19,090 bases of DNA, taken from assembly GCA_041288195.1 (NCBI GenBank), contig JBGGME010000181.1, forward strand, positions 1 through 19,090, read 5' to 3'. The DNA is from AWTP1-13 sp041288195 (GTDB lineage Bacteria; Pseudomonadota; Alphaproteobacteria; Rhizobiales; Hyphomicrobiaceae). Below are positions 1 through 7,608 of the stretch, in pieces. Each line of letters starts with the position of its first letter. Positions within the stretch are counted from its first letter, which is position 1. The notes below the pieces were generated by a model that searched no databases, had not been told where the DNA came from, and was given only the letters and a program-made list of their open reading frames with translations. Both the position numbers and the translations under genes were made by a program.

Positions 1-886
1 ACGCCGGCGGCGGCACCACGATGTCCTCGTAGGCGTGGCGCTTGGTGATCAGCCCGGCGTGCAGGAAGATATCGACCGTTGCCTCGAACGCCGGCTTGGT
101 GATCTCCACGTGCGGCGTCCAGTTGCCGAGCTTCTGGTAGGTCGCGATCGTCTGGGTGAGCACGGGCTGGTCGATGTCCTTGAAGAAAGACGCCTCCGCC
201 TTGGCGACCTCGGCGGCGGGGGTGGCGATGAGCCAGGCGCGCGACTTGCGATAGGCGCGCATGAAGGCCTTGGCCATGTCTCCCTTGAGCCAGTCGCGCG
301 TGGCGGCGAGGCTCGAGAAGGCGCAGACGCCGCTCGCATCGGCGAGCGCGGCAACGATGTGGCCAACGCGATCGTGCTCGAGCTGCTGGGGTCCGGGACC
401 CTGCAGGTGCACATAATCGCCCTCGCCCTTGCGGAAGGCGGCGATCATGTTCTCGGTGGAGCCGACGTCGATCAGCGACAGGCTCTTCACATCCACGCCC
501 TTCTTGAAGCAGGCGTACTTGAACATCGCCATGGGCTGGCCGCCGTGGTCGACAATCACCTTCCTGCCCTTGAGCTTGTCCCAGGTGAAGGCCTTGTCGG
601 CCTGGCGCCACGCTATGAAGAAGCCGTCCTTCTCATTGATCTGGGCGAAGTGGACCGCCGGCGGCTTCTGGCCCTTCTCGAGCGGCGCGAAGCCCTGCGA
701 GGGCGCGGACTGCGTGACATGGACGGAGCCGTCGACCACGCTGGCGATGCCCGATTTGCCGGGAGGCGATACCGAATGCTTGCCGACGAGCCCTTCCTCT
801 TTCAGGAACCCGCCGGCCATGGTGGCGATCAGCGGCGAATAGAATGCCGAGAAGCGGGTGAACTCGATCTTGATTTCCTCAGCCAA
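1..886 (-). CDS. NMT1/THI5-like ABC transporter substrate-binding protein, C-terminus cut by window edge
   Basis: About 295 residues are visible, beginning MAEEIKIEFTRFSAFYSPLI; the C-terminus lies before position 1. The fold type is inferred from the pattern of NMT1/THI5-like and nitrate/sulfonate/taurine-type binding proteins: an early segment with MAGGFLKEEG, then a mid-protein KGRKVIVDHGGQPMAMFKYA stretch, then a late DWLKGDMAKAFMRAYRKSRA stretch. Such proteins normally deliver a small organic ligand to an ABC importer. The start is set at a TTG because it follows an AGGGAGG ribosome-binding site by 5 nt, and the frame upstream has no ATG or GTG before a TGA about 30 nt away. No signal peptide can be seen, and none can be gained by extension, which is odd for a periplasmic protein. 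No permease partner of this family is in the window; one may lie beyond position 1. The gene is in the same orientation as the LysR regulator, 114 bp downstream of it. Family confidence is good; ligand unknown. Confidence 0.8.
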   Translation of the reverse strand, partial: MAEEIKIEFTRFSAFYSPLIATMAGGFLKEEGLVGKHSVSPPGKSGIASVVDGSVHVTQSAPSQGFAPLEKGQKPPAVHFAQINEKDGFFIAWRQADKAFTWDKLKGRKVIVDHGGQPMAMFKYACFKKGVDVKSLSLIDVGSTENMIAAFRKGEGDYVHLQGPGPQQLEHDRVGHIVAALADASGVCAFSSLAATRDWLKGDMAKAFMRAYRKSRAWLIATPAAEVAKAEASFFKDIDQPVLTQTIATYQKLGNWTPHVEITKPAFEATVDIFLHAGLITKRHAYEDIVVPPPA

Positions 887-891
887 TGCGG

Positions 892-898
892 CCTCCCT
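892..898 (-). promoter_or_regulatory. Ribosome-binding site for the TTG start at 886
   Basis: On the minus strand AGGGAGG lies 5 nt before TTG at 886-884. It is the only good Shine-Dalgarno match near the N-terminus. With the in-frame TGA upstream, it fixes TTG as the start. Confidence 0.65.
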
Positions 899-932
899 GG
901 GCGAACGGTCTTGTGATCAAAGCATTTTTCCA

Positions 933-956
933 CCCTTGGGACGTCAACGCCAAGGG
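933..956. promoter_or_regulatory. Perfect 7-bp inverted repeat, candidate operator or leader hairpin
   Basis: CCCTTGG (933-939) and CCAAGGG (950-956) form a perfect dyad with a 10-nt spacer. It lies 47-70 bp upstream of the TTG start of the NMT1-like gene, in the 114-bp gap after the LysR gene. No T-run follows on either strand, so an operator is more likely than a terminator. This is inference from symmetry and position only. Confidence 0.35.
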
Positions 957-1000
957 GAAATCCCGCAGCAGCCATGCAATCGTGCAGGCCTGCCCGGGGG

Positions 1001-1906
1001 TCAGCGCGGCTGGGCCTCCTCGAACATCTGCGCCAGAGCCGACGATATCTGGGCGGCAAAGCGGCTCACGGCTACCGGAAGCGTGCGCCCGCGCAGCTGC
1101 CCCAGGTACAGGATGCCCGGAGGCACGTCGCGATCATCGATGGGGCAGCTCACGTCATCGCTGGCCTTTCGTCCCGACGCGATCCCGATCGGGATCTGAA
1201 AGCAGATGGTCCTGTCCTGGCGCGCGTAGTGGCGCAGGAACTCGAAGCTGTCGGACTCGATGACCGGCTGCAGCTTCATCGACGAGCGCAGGACAGCTTT
1301 GTCGAGAACGTTGCGGACGCCGTAGAGATGGGTCGGCATGGCGATCGGGTAGCGCAGGCAATCGCGAAGCCTTACCGATCCGGACTTGGCGAGCGGGTGC
1401 CCGCGGGACATGAGCGCGTGGATGGGCTGGCGCACGGCCAGCAGCGTCTCGAACTCCGATAGACGCACGGGCTCGAACACCAGGGCCAGATCGGCCGTGT
1501 GGTCCACCAGCGCCATCTCCGCCACCTCCCGGTCCCTCCGGTAGACGCGGAAGGTCACGCCAGGGTGCTCGCGGCGATAGAGGGCGATCTGCTCGGGGAG
1601 GAACACGGGCAGCACGGCCTGCGAGCAGGCGATCGAGATATGGCCGCGCCGCACGCCCGACAGGTCGGCAATCTGCGATCTCACCCTCTCCATGTCGGAG
1701 AGCTGCGAGCGCACGTGCTGGATCAGGATCTCGCCGGCCGTGGACAGGCGCACGCCTCTCGGCAGCCTCTCGAAGATCGCCACGCCGAGCTCCTGCTCCA
1801 TCGACAGGATGCGGCGGTTGAGGGCGGTCGACGTGATCGACAGCGCCTCGGCGGCCTTGCGGATGGACCCCGCGCGTACCACGGCGTCGACATATCGCAA
1901 GGGCAT
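1001..1906 (-). CDS. LysR-family transcriptional regulator
   Basis: This is a LysR-type regulator of 301 residues from the chosen ATG. The N-terminal winged helix-turn-helix (about residues 1-60) reads as a classic family member: RAGSIRKAAEALSITSTALN, then RRILSMEQELGVAIFERLPR and GVRLSTAGE. The rest is the periplasmic-binding-protein-like effector domain. The open frame extends upstream to 1999, but that would place the operator-like palindrome at 1935-1955 inside the gene and add an atypical Arg/Ser/Cys-rich stretch. The ATG at 1906 gives the normal family length; GTG at 1918 and TTG at 1927 are alternatives. It is transcribed away from the importer/amidase operon starting at 2090, the usual arrangement for a LysR regulator and its target. 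I infer that it controls that operon, and possibly the NMT1-like gene downstream of it. The effector may be the imported nitrogen compound or a breakdown product. Confidence 0.88.
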   Translation of the reverse strand: MPLRYVDAVVRAGSIRKAAEALSITSTALNRRILSMEQELGVAIFERLPRGVRLSTAGEILIQHVRSQLSDMERVRSQIADLSGVRRGHISIACSQAVLPVFLPEQIALYRREHPGVTFRVYRRDREVAEMALVDHTADLALVFEPVRLSEFETLLAVRQPIHALMSRGHPLAKSGSVRLRDCLRYPIAMPTHLYGVRNVLDKAVLRSSMKLQPVIESDSFEFLRHYARQDRTICFQIPIGIASGRKASDDVSCPIDDRDVPPGILYLGQLRGRTLPVAVSRFAAQISSALAQMFEEAQPR

Positions 1907-2089
1907 CAGATGGCGCACGGCATGCAATTCCCGACTGCTGCAATTTTTGCAGCGGCTTGCTGCATTAGTAGCAGAAGACAATGACGCTCGCACGCGCACA
2001 ATGACCTCGAGCGGGGCGGCCCAGGGGCCAGCAGGGCGTGTTTGGGGCCCCGCGAACCGAGACTTCTGCAGTCCAGTTAAGGCCGGCTC
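1907..2089. other. Divergent intergenic region between regulator and importer operon
   Basis: 183 bp that must hold promoters for both directions. The regulator-proximal half contains the palindrome at 1935-1955 and a short AT-richer patch. The operon-proximal half is GC-rich; I found no convincing -35/-10 or sigma-54 box. A weak AAGG precedes the ATG at 2090. Confidence 0.5.
1935..1955. promoter_or_regulatory. Palindrome, probable LysR operator
   Basis: CTGCTGCAA (1935-1943), TTT spacer, TTGCAGCGG (1947-1955): the arms match at 8 of 9 positions. It contains T-N11-A-type dyad symmetry as expected of LysR-family sites and lies 29 bp upstream of the regulator's ATG, in the divergent gap. A looser CTGC-N7-GCAG pair follows at 1960-1974. 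LysR-family proteins often bind such paired sites to autoregulate and to activate the divergent gene. Confidence 0.5.
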
Positions 2090-3760
2090 ATGAACCGCAA
2101 TGACCTCCCTTCACGTCGCAATCCGAAGTCTGCGGCGCGCCTGAAGCGTCGCGATTTCCTCAAGTCTGCTTCCGCCGTGGCGGCCGCTGCCGCGCTCCCC
2201 GTGCCGGCCGTCTGGTCCCCCGCCAAGGCCCAATCCCGCCAGGAGACGCTGCTGGTCGTCAGCGAGTACAGCCCAAACAACTTCGACATCCACGGCGTCG
2301 GCACCAACCGCCCGGGCTACGAGGTGTCGTGGAACTGCTACGACCGGCTGATGTCGCACGGCGAGAAGACGCTCCCCGACGGCAGCAAGTCCTACGACCG
2401 CGACAAGTTCACCCCCGAGCTCGCAGAGGACTGGAACGCCACCGACACGGCGGTGACTTTCAAGCTGCGCAAGGATGCCAAGTTCCACGACGGCACGCCG
2501 ATCACCGCCAAGGACGTCAAGTGGTCCTTCGACCGCGCCGTCTCGGTCGGCGGCTTTCCGACCTTCCAGATGAAGGCCGGCTCGCTCGAGAAGCCCGAGC
2601 AGTTCGTTGCCGTCGACGACCACACCTTCCGCGTCGACTTCATCCGCAAGGACAAGCTGACGATGCCGGACCTCGCGGTCATCGTGCCGGGGGTCTATCA
2701 CTCCGAGCTCATCAAGAAGAGCGTCACCGAGAAGGACCCCTGGGGCCTCGAGTACACCAAGACCAACATCGCCGGCGGCGGCGCCTACAAGGTATCGCGC
2801 TGGCAGGCCGGCACCGAGGTCGTGTTCGACCGCAACGACGATTGGAAGAGCGGGCCGCTGCCGAAGGTGAAGCGCGTAGTCTGGCGCACCGTGCCCTCGG
2901 CCGGCAACCGGCGCGCGCTCATCGAGCGCGGCGATGCCGACATCTCCGTCGACATGCCCAACAAGGACTTCGCCGAGCTCAAGCAGGCCGGCAAGGTCGA
3001 CGTCGTCACCAACCTGATCGGCAACGGCATTGGCTACATCGGCATGAACTGCAAGAACCCGCCCTTCAACAACGTGAAGGTGCGGCAGGCCGTGGCCTAC
3101 GCCATCCCCTACCAGAAGATCATGGATGCCGTGATGTTCGGGCTCGCGGGTCCCATGTACGGCGCCAAGCCCGGCGCGCCGCTGCAGGTCGCATGGCCGC
3201 AGCCGCACCCCTACACGACAGACCTCGCCAAGGCCAAGCAGCTCCTCGCCGAGGCTGGCCATCCCAACGGCTTCGAGACGACGCTGTCGTTCGATCTGGG
3301 CTTTGCCGTCGTCAACGAGCCGCTGTGCGTGCTGGTGCAGGAGAGCCTGGCCCAGGTCGGCATCAAGACGACCATCAACAAGATCCCCGGCTCCAACTGG
3401 CGCAACGAGCTCCTGAAGAAGGAGATGCCACTGATCGCCAACTTCTTCTCGGGCTGGCTCGACTATCCGGAGTACTTCTTCTTCTGGTGCTATCACGGCC
3501 AGAACGCCGTGTTCAACACCATGAGCTACCAGGACAAGGACATGGACGCCATGATCGACGCGGCGCGCACCGCGGCGGCCAACGGCGACAAGGCGGCCTA
3601 CGAAAAGAACGTCGCGGGCTTCGTCAAGAAGTCTTTCGACGAGGTGCCGCGCATCCCCCTGTTCCAGCCGACGCTGAGCCTGGCGCTGCAGAAGAACGTC
3701 ACGGGCTACCGCTACTGGTTCCACCGCCAGCTCGACTACCGGCAGCTGGCCAAGGCGTGA
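2090..3760 (+). CDS. Tat-exported peptide/opine-type ABC transporter substrate-binding protein (SBP_bac_5 family)
   Basis: This 556-residue protein is the extracytoplasmic binding component of a DppA/OppA-like importer. A twin-arginine signal is clear: RLKRRDFLK (Arg20-Arg21), then an Ala-rich hydrophobic stretch ending in AKA|Q near residue 47. The SBP_bac_5 pattern follows: YDRLMSHGEKT, FTPELAEDWNATDTAVTFKL, KFHDGTPITAKDVKWSFDRA, then later FNNVKVRQAVAYAIPYQKIM and the C-terminal VPRIPLFQPTLSLAL. The length is typical. Tat export implies folding, or a cofactor or ligand step, before export; many alphaproteobacterial members use it. It is the first gene of the operon and is followed, after 99 bp containing a GC-rich hairpin near 3800-3825, by its permeases. 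Such binding proteins take peptides but also opines, glycosides and other polar compounds. Coupling to AtzG/AtzE/HpxZ/AtzF suggests a nitrogen-rich ureido or carboxy-amide ligand here (inference). Confidence 0.93.
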   Translation: MNRNDLPSRRNPKSAARLKRRDFLKSASAVAAAAALPVPAVWSPAKAQSRQETLLVVSEYSPNNFDIHGVGTNRPGYEVSWNCYDRLMSHGEKTLPDGSKSYDRDKFTPELAEDWNATDTAVTFKLRKDAKFHDGTPITAKDVKWSFDRAVSVGGFPTFQMKAGSLEKPEQFVAVDDHTFRVDFIRKDKLTMPDLAVIVPGVYHSELIKKSVTEKDPWGLEYTKTNIAGGGAYKVSRWQAGTEVVFDRNDDWKSGPLPKVKRVVWRTVPSAGNRRALIERGDADISVDMPNKDFAELKQAGKVDVVTNLIGNGIGYIGMNCKNPPFNNVKVRQAVAYAIPYQKIMDAVMFGLAGPMYGAKPGAPLQVAWPQPHPYTTDLAKAKQLLAEAGHPNGFETTLSFDLGFAVVNEPLCVLVQESLAQVGIKTTINKIPGSNWRNELLKKEMPLIANFFSGWLDYPEYFFFWCYHGQNAVFNTMSYQDKDMDAMIDAARTAAANGDKAAYEKNVAGFVKKSFDEVPRIPLFQPTLSLALQKNVTGYRYWFHRQLDYRQLAKA

Positions 3761-3859
3761 GGGTGGTGTCGGCCTGTTCGTAGATCCCTTGTCGGGTCCT
3801 GCGCCGGCTTTCGCCGGTGCCGGCCCGATCTTCGCATTCGCAGGGAGAGGGCGGCGGCA

Positions 3860-4873
3860 ATGCTGACGATGACGCTGAAGCGGCTGGTGGTGGCGGTGCC
3901 GAGCCTGATCGGAGTCGTCATCGTCACGTTCCTGCTGACGCGCGCGCTTCCGGGCGACCCCGCGGCCTACTTTGCGGGTCCCGCCGCCACCAAGGAGGCG
4001 ATCGAGCAGATCCGCGTCAAGCTCGGCCTCGACAAGCCGCTGATCGTGCAGTTCGGCCACTATGTCTCCGAGCTCGCGCGTGGCGAGCTCGGCAACTCGC
4101 TGGGCACCGGGCAGCCGGTCTCGACCGAGATCAGGACGCGCCTGCCGGCCTCCGCCGAGCTGACGCTGCTGGGCCTTCTGCTCTCCGTCTCCATCGCCGT
4201 GCCGCTCGGCATCATCGCCGCCACACGTCCGGGCTCCCTCGTTGACCATGCCTGCCGGGTGGTCGCCACGGCCGGCGTGTCCCTGCCCGTGTTCTTCACG
4301 GGGCTGATCCTCGTCTATGTCTTCTACTATCTGCTCGGCTGGGCGCCTGCGCCACTGGGACGGCTCGACATCTTCTTCAGCCCGCCGCCGCATGTAACCG
4401 GCTTCTACCTGATCGACAGCGCCCTTGCCGGCGACTGGGAGGTGTTCCGGGCAAGCGTCAAGCAGCTCGTCCTGCCGGCGCTGACGCTCGGCATCTTCTC
4501 GCTGGCGCCCATCGCGCGCATGACGCGCGCCTCCATGCTTGCCGTGCTCGCTTCCGACTTCGTGCGCACGGCGCGCGCGAGCGGGCTGACGCCCTTCACC
4601 GTGATCGTCACCTACGCCTTCCGCAACGCTATGCTGCCCGTCGTTACCACGCTCGGCATGGTGTTCTCGTTCCTGCTCGGCGCCAACGTGCTCGTGGAGA
4701 AGGTGTTCGCCTGGCCGGGCATCGGCTCCTATGCCGTCGAGGCGCTGATCGCCTCCGACTTCGCGCCGGTGCAGGGCTTCGTGCTGACCATGGCGGTGAT
4801 GTACGTCGCCATCAACCTGCTGATCGACATCCTCTACGGCCTGATCGACCCGCGCGTAAGGATCGAGGCATGA
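3860..4873 (+). CDS. ABC transporter permease, DppB/OppB family
   Basis: An inner-membrane permease of 337 residues. The family N-terminus is present (LKRLVVAVPSLIGVVIVTFL, then RALPGDPAAYFAG). Several hydrophobic segments follow (about 103-121, 138-158, 205-218, 258-278 and 308-326). The cytoplasmic EAA loop that docks the ATPase is at about 232-260 (SDFVRTARASGLTPFTVIVT, then FRNAMLPV). The C-terminal VFAWPGIGSYAVEAL and LYGLIDPRVR are typical. The start has a GGGAGAGGG ribosome-binding region just upstream. The stop overlaps the next start as ATGA at 4870-4873, so the two permeases are translationally coupled and almost certainly form a heterodimer. Confidence 0.95.
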   Translation: MLTMTLKRLVVAVPSLIGVVIVTFLLTRALPGDPAAYFAGPAATKEAIEQIRVKLGLDKPLIVQFGHYVSELARGELGNSLGTGQPVSTEIRTRLPASAELTLLGLLLSVSIAVPLGIIAATRPGSLVDHACRVVATAGVSLPVFFTGLILVYVFYYLLGWAPAPLGRLDIFFSPPPHVTGFYLIDSALAGDWEVFRASVKQLVLPALTLGIFSLAPIARMTRASMLAVLASDFVRTARASGLTPFTVIVTYAFRNAMLPVVTTLGMVFSFLLGANVLVEKVFAWPGIGSYAVEALIASDFAPVQGFVLTMAVMYVAINLLIDILYGLIDPRVRIEA

Positions 4874-5763
4874 GCGACATCGCCGCCGGCAGTACGGGGA
4901 ATGCCGAGGCCAGCGGCCTTGCCGCGACCCTGCGGCACGCGCGCTACGTGATCGGGGAGAACCCCGTCACCGGCTTCGCGTTCTTCCTGTTCGCCCTGAT
5001 CGTGATCGCGGCCGTGTTCGGCCCGCTCGTCGTCCCTTACGACCCGCTCGCCAGCAACACGGCGCAGGCGCTGAAGGGGCCCTCGGCCGCGCACTGGTTC
5101 GGCACCGACCAGCTCGGCCGTGACGTGCTCTCGCGCGTGATCGTGGCAACCCGGCTCGACTTCATCATCGCCGTCTCTTCGGTCGTGCTCGTTTTCCTGA
5201 TGGGCGGGCTTGCGGGCGTGGCAGCCGGCTTCTTCGGCGGCTGGACGGACCGCATCGTCTCGCGCATCGCCGATACCATCATGGCCTTCCCGCTTTTCGT
5301 GCTGGCGATGGGCATCGTCGCCGCGCTCGGCAACACCGTGACCAACATTGTCATCGCCACGGCGATCGTGAACTTCCCGCTCTATGCCCGCGTTGCCCGC
5401 GCCGAGGCCAATGTGCGCCGCGAGGCAGGCTTCGTGCAGGCGGCGCGGCTCTCGGGCAATGGCGAGTACCGCATCCTGCTGGGACACGTGCTCCCCAACA
5501 TCATGCCGATCATGATCGTGCAGATGTCGCTTACCATGGGATACGCCATCCTCAATGCCGCGGGCCTGTCGTTCATCGGCCTTGGCGTGCGTCCGCCCAC
5601 GCCCGAGTGGGGCATCATGGTTGCGGAAGGGGCGGCCTTCATGGTGTCGGGCGAGTGGTGGATCGCCTTCTTCCCCGGGCTGGCGCTGATGGTCGCCGTG
5701 TTCTGCTTCAATCTGCTGGGCGACGGCCTGCGCGACATCGTCGATCCGCAGAGGCGCACCTGA
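4870..5763 (+). CDS. ABC transporter permease, DppC/OppC family
   Basis: The second permease, 297 residues. The OppC-type N-terminal transmembrane segment is at about 35-55. The family motif HWFGTDQLGRDVLSR is at 75-89, and the transport domain follows with hydrophobic segments near 98-122, 138-170, 215-235 and 265-285. The EAA loop is at about 181-214 (ANVRREAGFVQAARLSGNGE, then VLPNIMPIMIV). The C-terminal NLLGDGLRDIVDPQRR is standard. Its ATG overlaps the DppB-like stop, and its own stop is 9 bp before the ATPase gene, so the operon is tight. Confidence 0.95.
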   Translation: MSDIAAGSTGNAEASGLAATLRHARYVIGENPVTGFAFFLFALIVIAAVFGPLVVPYDPLASNTAQALKGPSAAHWFGTDQLGRDVLSRVIVATRLDFIIAVSSVVLVFLMGGLAGVAAGFFGGWTDRIVSRIADTIMAFPLFVLAMGIVAALGNTVTNIVIATAIVNFPLYARVARAEANVRREAGFVQAARLSGNGEYRILLGHVLPNIMPIMIVQMSLTMGYAILNAAGLSFIGLGVRPPTPEWGIMVAEGAAFMVSGEWWIAFFPGLALMVAVFCFNLLGDGLRDIVDPQRRT

Positions 5764-5772
5764 GGGCATGGA

Positions 5773-7512
5773 ATGACCGCAGCCGCCGTCCCCCTCCTCG
5801 ATGTGCGCGACCTGACGGTGGAGTTCTCCACGCGGCGCGGCCTCGTACGCGCCGTGCAGCACGTCGACATATCCGTGGCCAAGGGCGAGACGCTCGGCAT
5901 CGTCGGCGAGTCGGGCTCCGGCAAATCGGTGACGTCCTACGCCGTGATGCGCATCCTCGACCGGGCGGGCCGCATCGCGGAAGGGTCGGTGAGCTTCACC
6001 GGCGTCGACCTGCGCGACGCCAGCGAGGACAAGATGCGCGACCTGCGGGGCCGGGAGATCTCCATGATCTTCCAGAACCCGCGCGCGGCGCTCAACCCCA
6101 TCCGCAAGGTCGGCCACCAGATCGAGGACGTGCTGCGCCAGCACGCGCAGGCCGGCTCCGACGACGTGACCGAGAAGGCGGTCGGCATTCTCGAGCAGGT
6201 GCGGATCGCGCGGCCCAAGGAGCGCTATCACGCCTACCCCTTCGAGCTGTCGGGCGGCATGTGCCAACGTGTGGTCATTGCCCTGGCTTTGGCCTGCCGG
6301 CCGCAGCTGCTGATCGCGGATGAGCCGACCACCGGCCTCGACGTGACGACGCAAAAGACCGTGATGGACCTCGTCGTCGAGCTGACGCGCGAGCGCGGCA
6401 TGTCGACTATCCTCATCACCCACGATCTGGGGCTCGCGGCGGCCTACTGCGACCGCGTGGTGGTGATGGAGAAGGGCAACGTGGTGGAGACCGCCACGTC
6501 CAAGACCATCTTCACCGCGCCCTCCCACGCCTACACTAAGAAGCTGATGCGCGCCACGCCGCGGCCTGGCGTGAGCCTGCGCGACCTGTTGCCGGAGGAT
6601 GCTGCGGCTCCCGCACCGCAAGCCGCCAAGCCGCCGAAAGCCAACGGTGCGGCGAAGCCCGACGCTGGCAACCGCGAGCCGCTGCTGGTGGTCGACAAGC
6701 TCATCAAGGAATACCCGCGCAAGGACCTGGCCGGAACCTTTGCCAAGCTCTTCAAGCGCAACGGCGCGGCGGCACCGGCCGAGGCGAGCATATTCCGCGC
6801 GGTCGACGGCATCAGCTTCACCGTGCATCGGGGCGAGAGCGTGGGCCTCGTCGGAGAGTCGGGCTGCGGCAAGTCGACGACCTCGACCATAGTCATGCGC
6901 CTGATCGATGCCTCCAACGGCCACATCACATTCGACGGCCAGGACATTGGCGCCATCCCCGCCAAGCGCTTCGCCACGCTGCCCATGCGCAAGCGCATCC
7001 AGATGGTGTTCCAGGACCCCACCGACAGCCTCAATCCGCGCTTCACGGCCGAACGGGCGATCGCCGACCCCATCCTGCGTCTCGGCGACGTCAAGGGCCG
7101 CAAGGCCGTCCGCGCTCGCTGCGAGGAGCTGGCGCGGCAGGTAGGTCTCCCGATCGAGCTGCTCGGCCGTTTTCCCCACCAGCTCTCCGGCGGCCAGAAG
7201 GCACGCGTCGGCATCGCCCGGGCGATTGCGCTGAAGCCCGAGCTGGTCATCCTGGACGAGTCGACGGCGGCACTCGATGTCTCGGTGCAGGCGGTGGTGC
7301 TCAATCTGCTGCAGGAGCTCAAGGAGACGCTGGGCATGAGCTATCTCTTCGTCTCCCACGATCTCAATGTGGTGCGGCTGCTGTGCGATCGGGTTATTGT
7401 CATGCAGGCGGGCCGGATCGTCGAGGAGGGGCCGACCGAGCGTGTTCTGTTCGCGCCCGAGGCGCAGTACACGCGCGACCTCCTCGCCGCGATCCCGCAC
7501 CCGCCGGTGTAG
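5773..7512 (+). CDS. Tandem (DppD-DppF fusion) ABC transporter ATP-binding protein
   Basis: A 579-residue protein with two ATPase domains, energising the importer encoded just upstream. Domain 1: Walker A GESGSGKS 45-52, Q-loop Gln101, signature LSGGM 159-163, Walker B LLIADEPT 179-186, H-loop His217. An Ala/Pro-rich linker spans about 275-302. Domain 2: Walker A GESGCGKS 361-368, Q-loop Gln414, signature LSGGQ 471-475, Walker B LVILDEST 491-498, His529. Each domain keeps the residues needed for ATP binding and the catalytic Glu (184 and 496). Two oddities: Cys164 where Arg is usual after LSGGM, and DEST instead of DEPT in domain 2. The start at 5773 is used because the nearer ATG at 5768 is out of frame and closes at once. 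The TAG stop lies within the REPIN-like repeat beginning at 7508, so the C-terminus was set by the insertion of, or drift into, that repeat. Confidence 0.95.
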   Translation: MTAAAVPLLDVRDLTVEFSTRRGLVRAVQHVDISVAKGETLGIVGESGSGKSVTSYAVMRILDRAGRIAEGSVSFTGVDLRDASEDKMRDLRGREISMIFQNPRAALNPIRKVGHQIEDVLRQHAQAGSDDVTEKAVGILEQVRIARPKERYHAYPFELSGGMCQRVVIALALACRPQLLIADEPTTGLDVTTQKTVMDLVVELTRERGMSTILITHDLGLAAAYCDRVVVMEKGNVVETATSKTIFTAPSHAYTKKLMRATPRPGVSLRDLLPEDAAAPAPQAAKPPKANGAAKPDAGNREPLLVVDKLIKEYPRKDLAGTFAKLFKRNGAAAPAEASIFRAVDGISFTVHRGESVGLVGESGCGKSTTSTIVMRLIDASNGHITFDGQDIGAIPAKRFATLPMRKRIQMVFQDPTDSLNPRFTAERAIADPILRLGDVKGRKAVRARCEELARQVGLPIELLGRFPHQLSGGQKARVGIARAIALKPELVILDESTAALDVSVQAVVLNLLQELKETLGMSYLFVSHDLNVVRLLCDRVIVMQAGRIVEEGPTERVLFAPEAQYTRDLLAAIPHPPV

Positions 7513-7597
7513 GTTGGGTTAGCGCGCAGCGCGTAACCCAACAATTGTGGAACGCAATGGTTGTTGGGTTACGGGCTTCGCCCTAACCCAACCTACA
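7508..7597. repeat. REPIN-like inverted pair of palindromes (GTTGGGTTA/TAACCCAAC family)
   Basis: A 90-bp element with perfect 15-bp inverted ends (TGTAGGTTGGGTTAG at 7508-7522 and CTAACCCAACCTACA at 7583-7597). It contains two hairpins. The first has a stem of GTTGGGTTA (7513-7521) with TAACCCAAC (7534-7542) around a GC-rich tip. The second has a stem at 7563-7571 with 7584-7592, extended after one bulged base by GGGC-TTC-GCCC. Two REP units facing each other is the defining form of a REPIN, a non-autonomous element mobilised by a RAYT transposase; none is encoded here. It sits between the ATPase gene and the AtzG-like gene, supplies the ATPase stop codon (7510-7512), and ends 11 bp before the next ATG. 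It could act as an RNA processing or partial termination point inside the operon. Confidence 0.85.
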
Positions 7598-7608
7598 AGG
7601 GGTTGCGC

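Noticed and set aside
35..916. Plus-strand frame of about 290 codons opposite the NMT1-like gene
   Set aside because: The minus strand encodes a coherent binding protein with a ribosome-binding site; the plus frame is Leu/Gly/Arg-rich without motifs.
829..1059. 76-codon minus-strand frame across the gap between the regulator and NMT1-like genes
   Set aside because: Arg/Pro-rich shadow composition, overlapping ends of both real genes, no ribosome-binding site.
3790..3830. GC-rich hairpin between the binding protein and first permease as a terminator
   Set aside because: No T-run follows, and the downstream permeases need the same transcript; at most it stabilises the upstream mRNA.
2111..4393. 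Long antisense frame opposite the binding protein and first permease
   Set aside because: Same shadow composition; it crosses a real intergenic gap and has no recognisable domain.
4834..7500. Very long antisense open frame (over 880 codons) opposite the permease and ATPase genes
   Set aside because: It is rich in Arg, His, Gly and Asp with no domain pattern, typical of the shadow of GC-rich coding DNA; the plus strand here has clear motifs.
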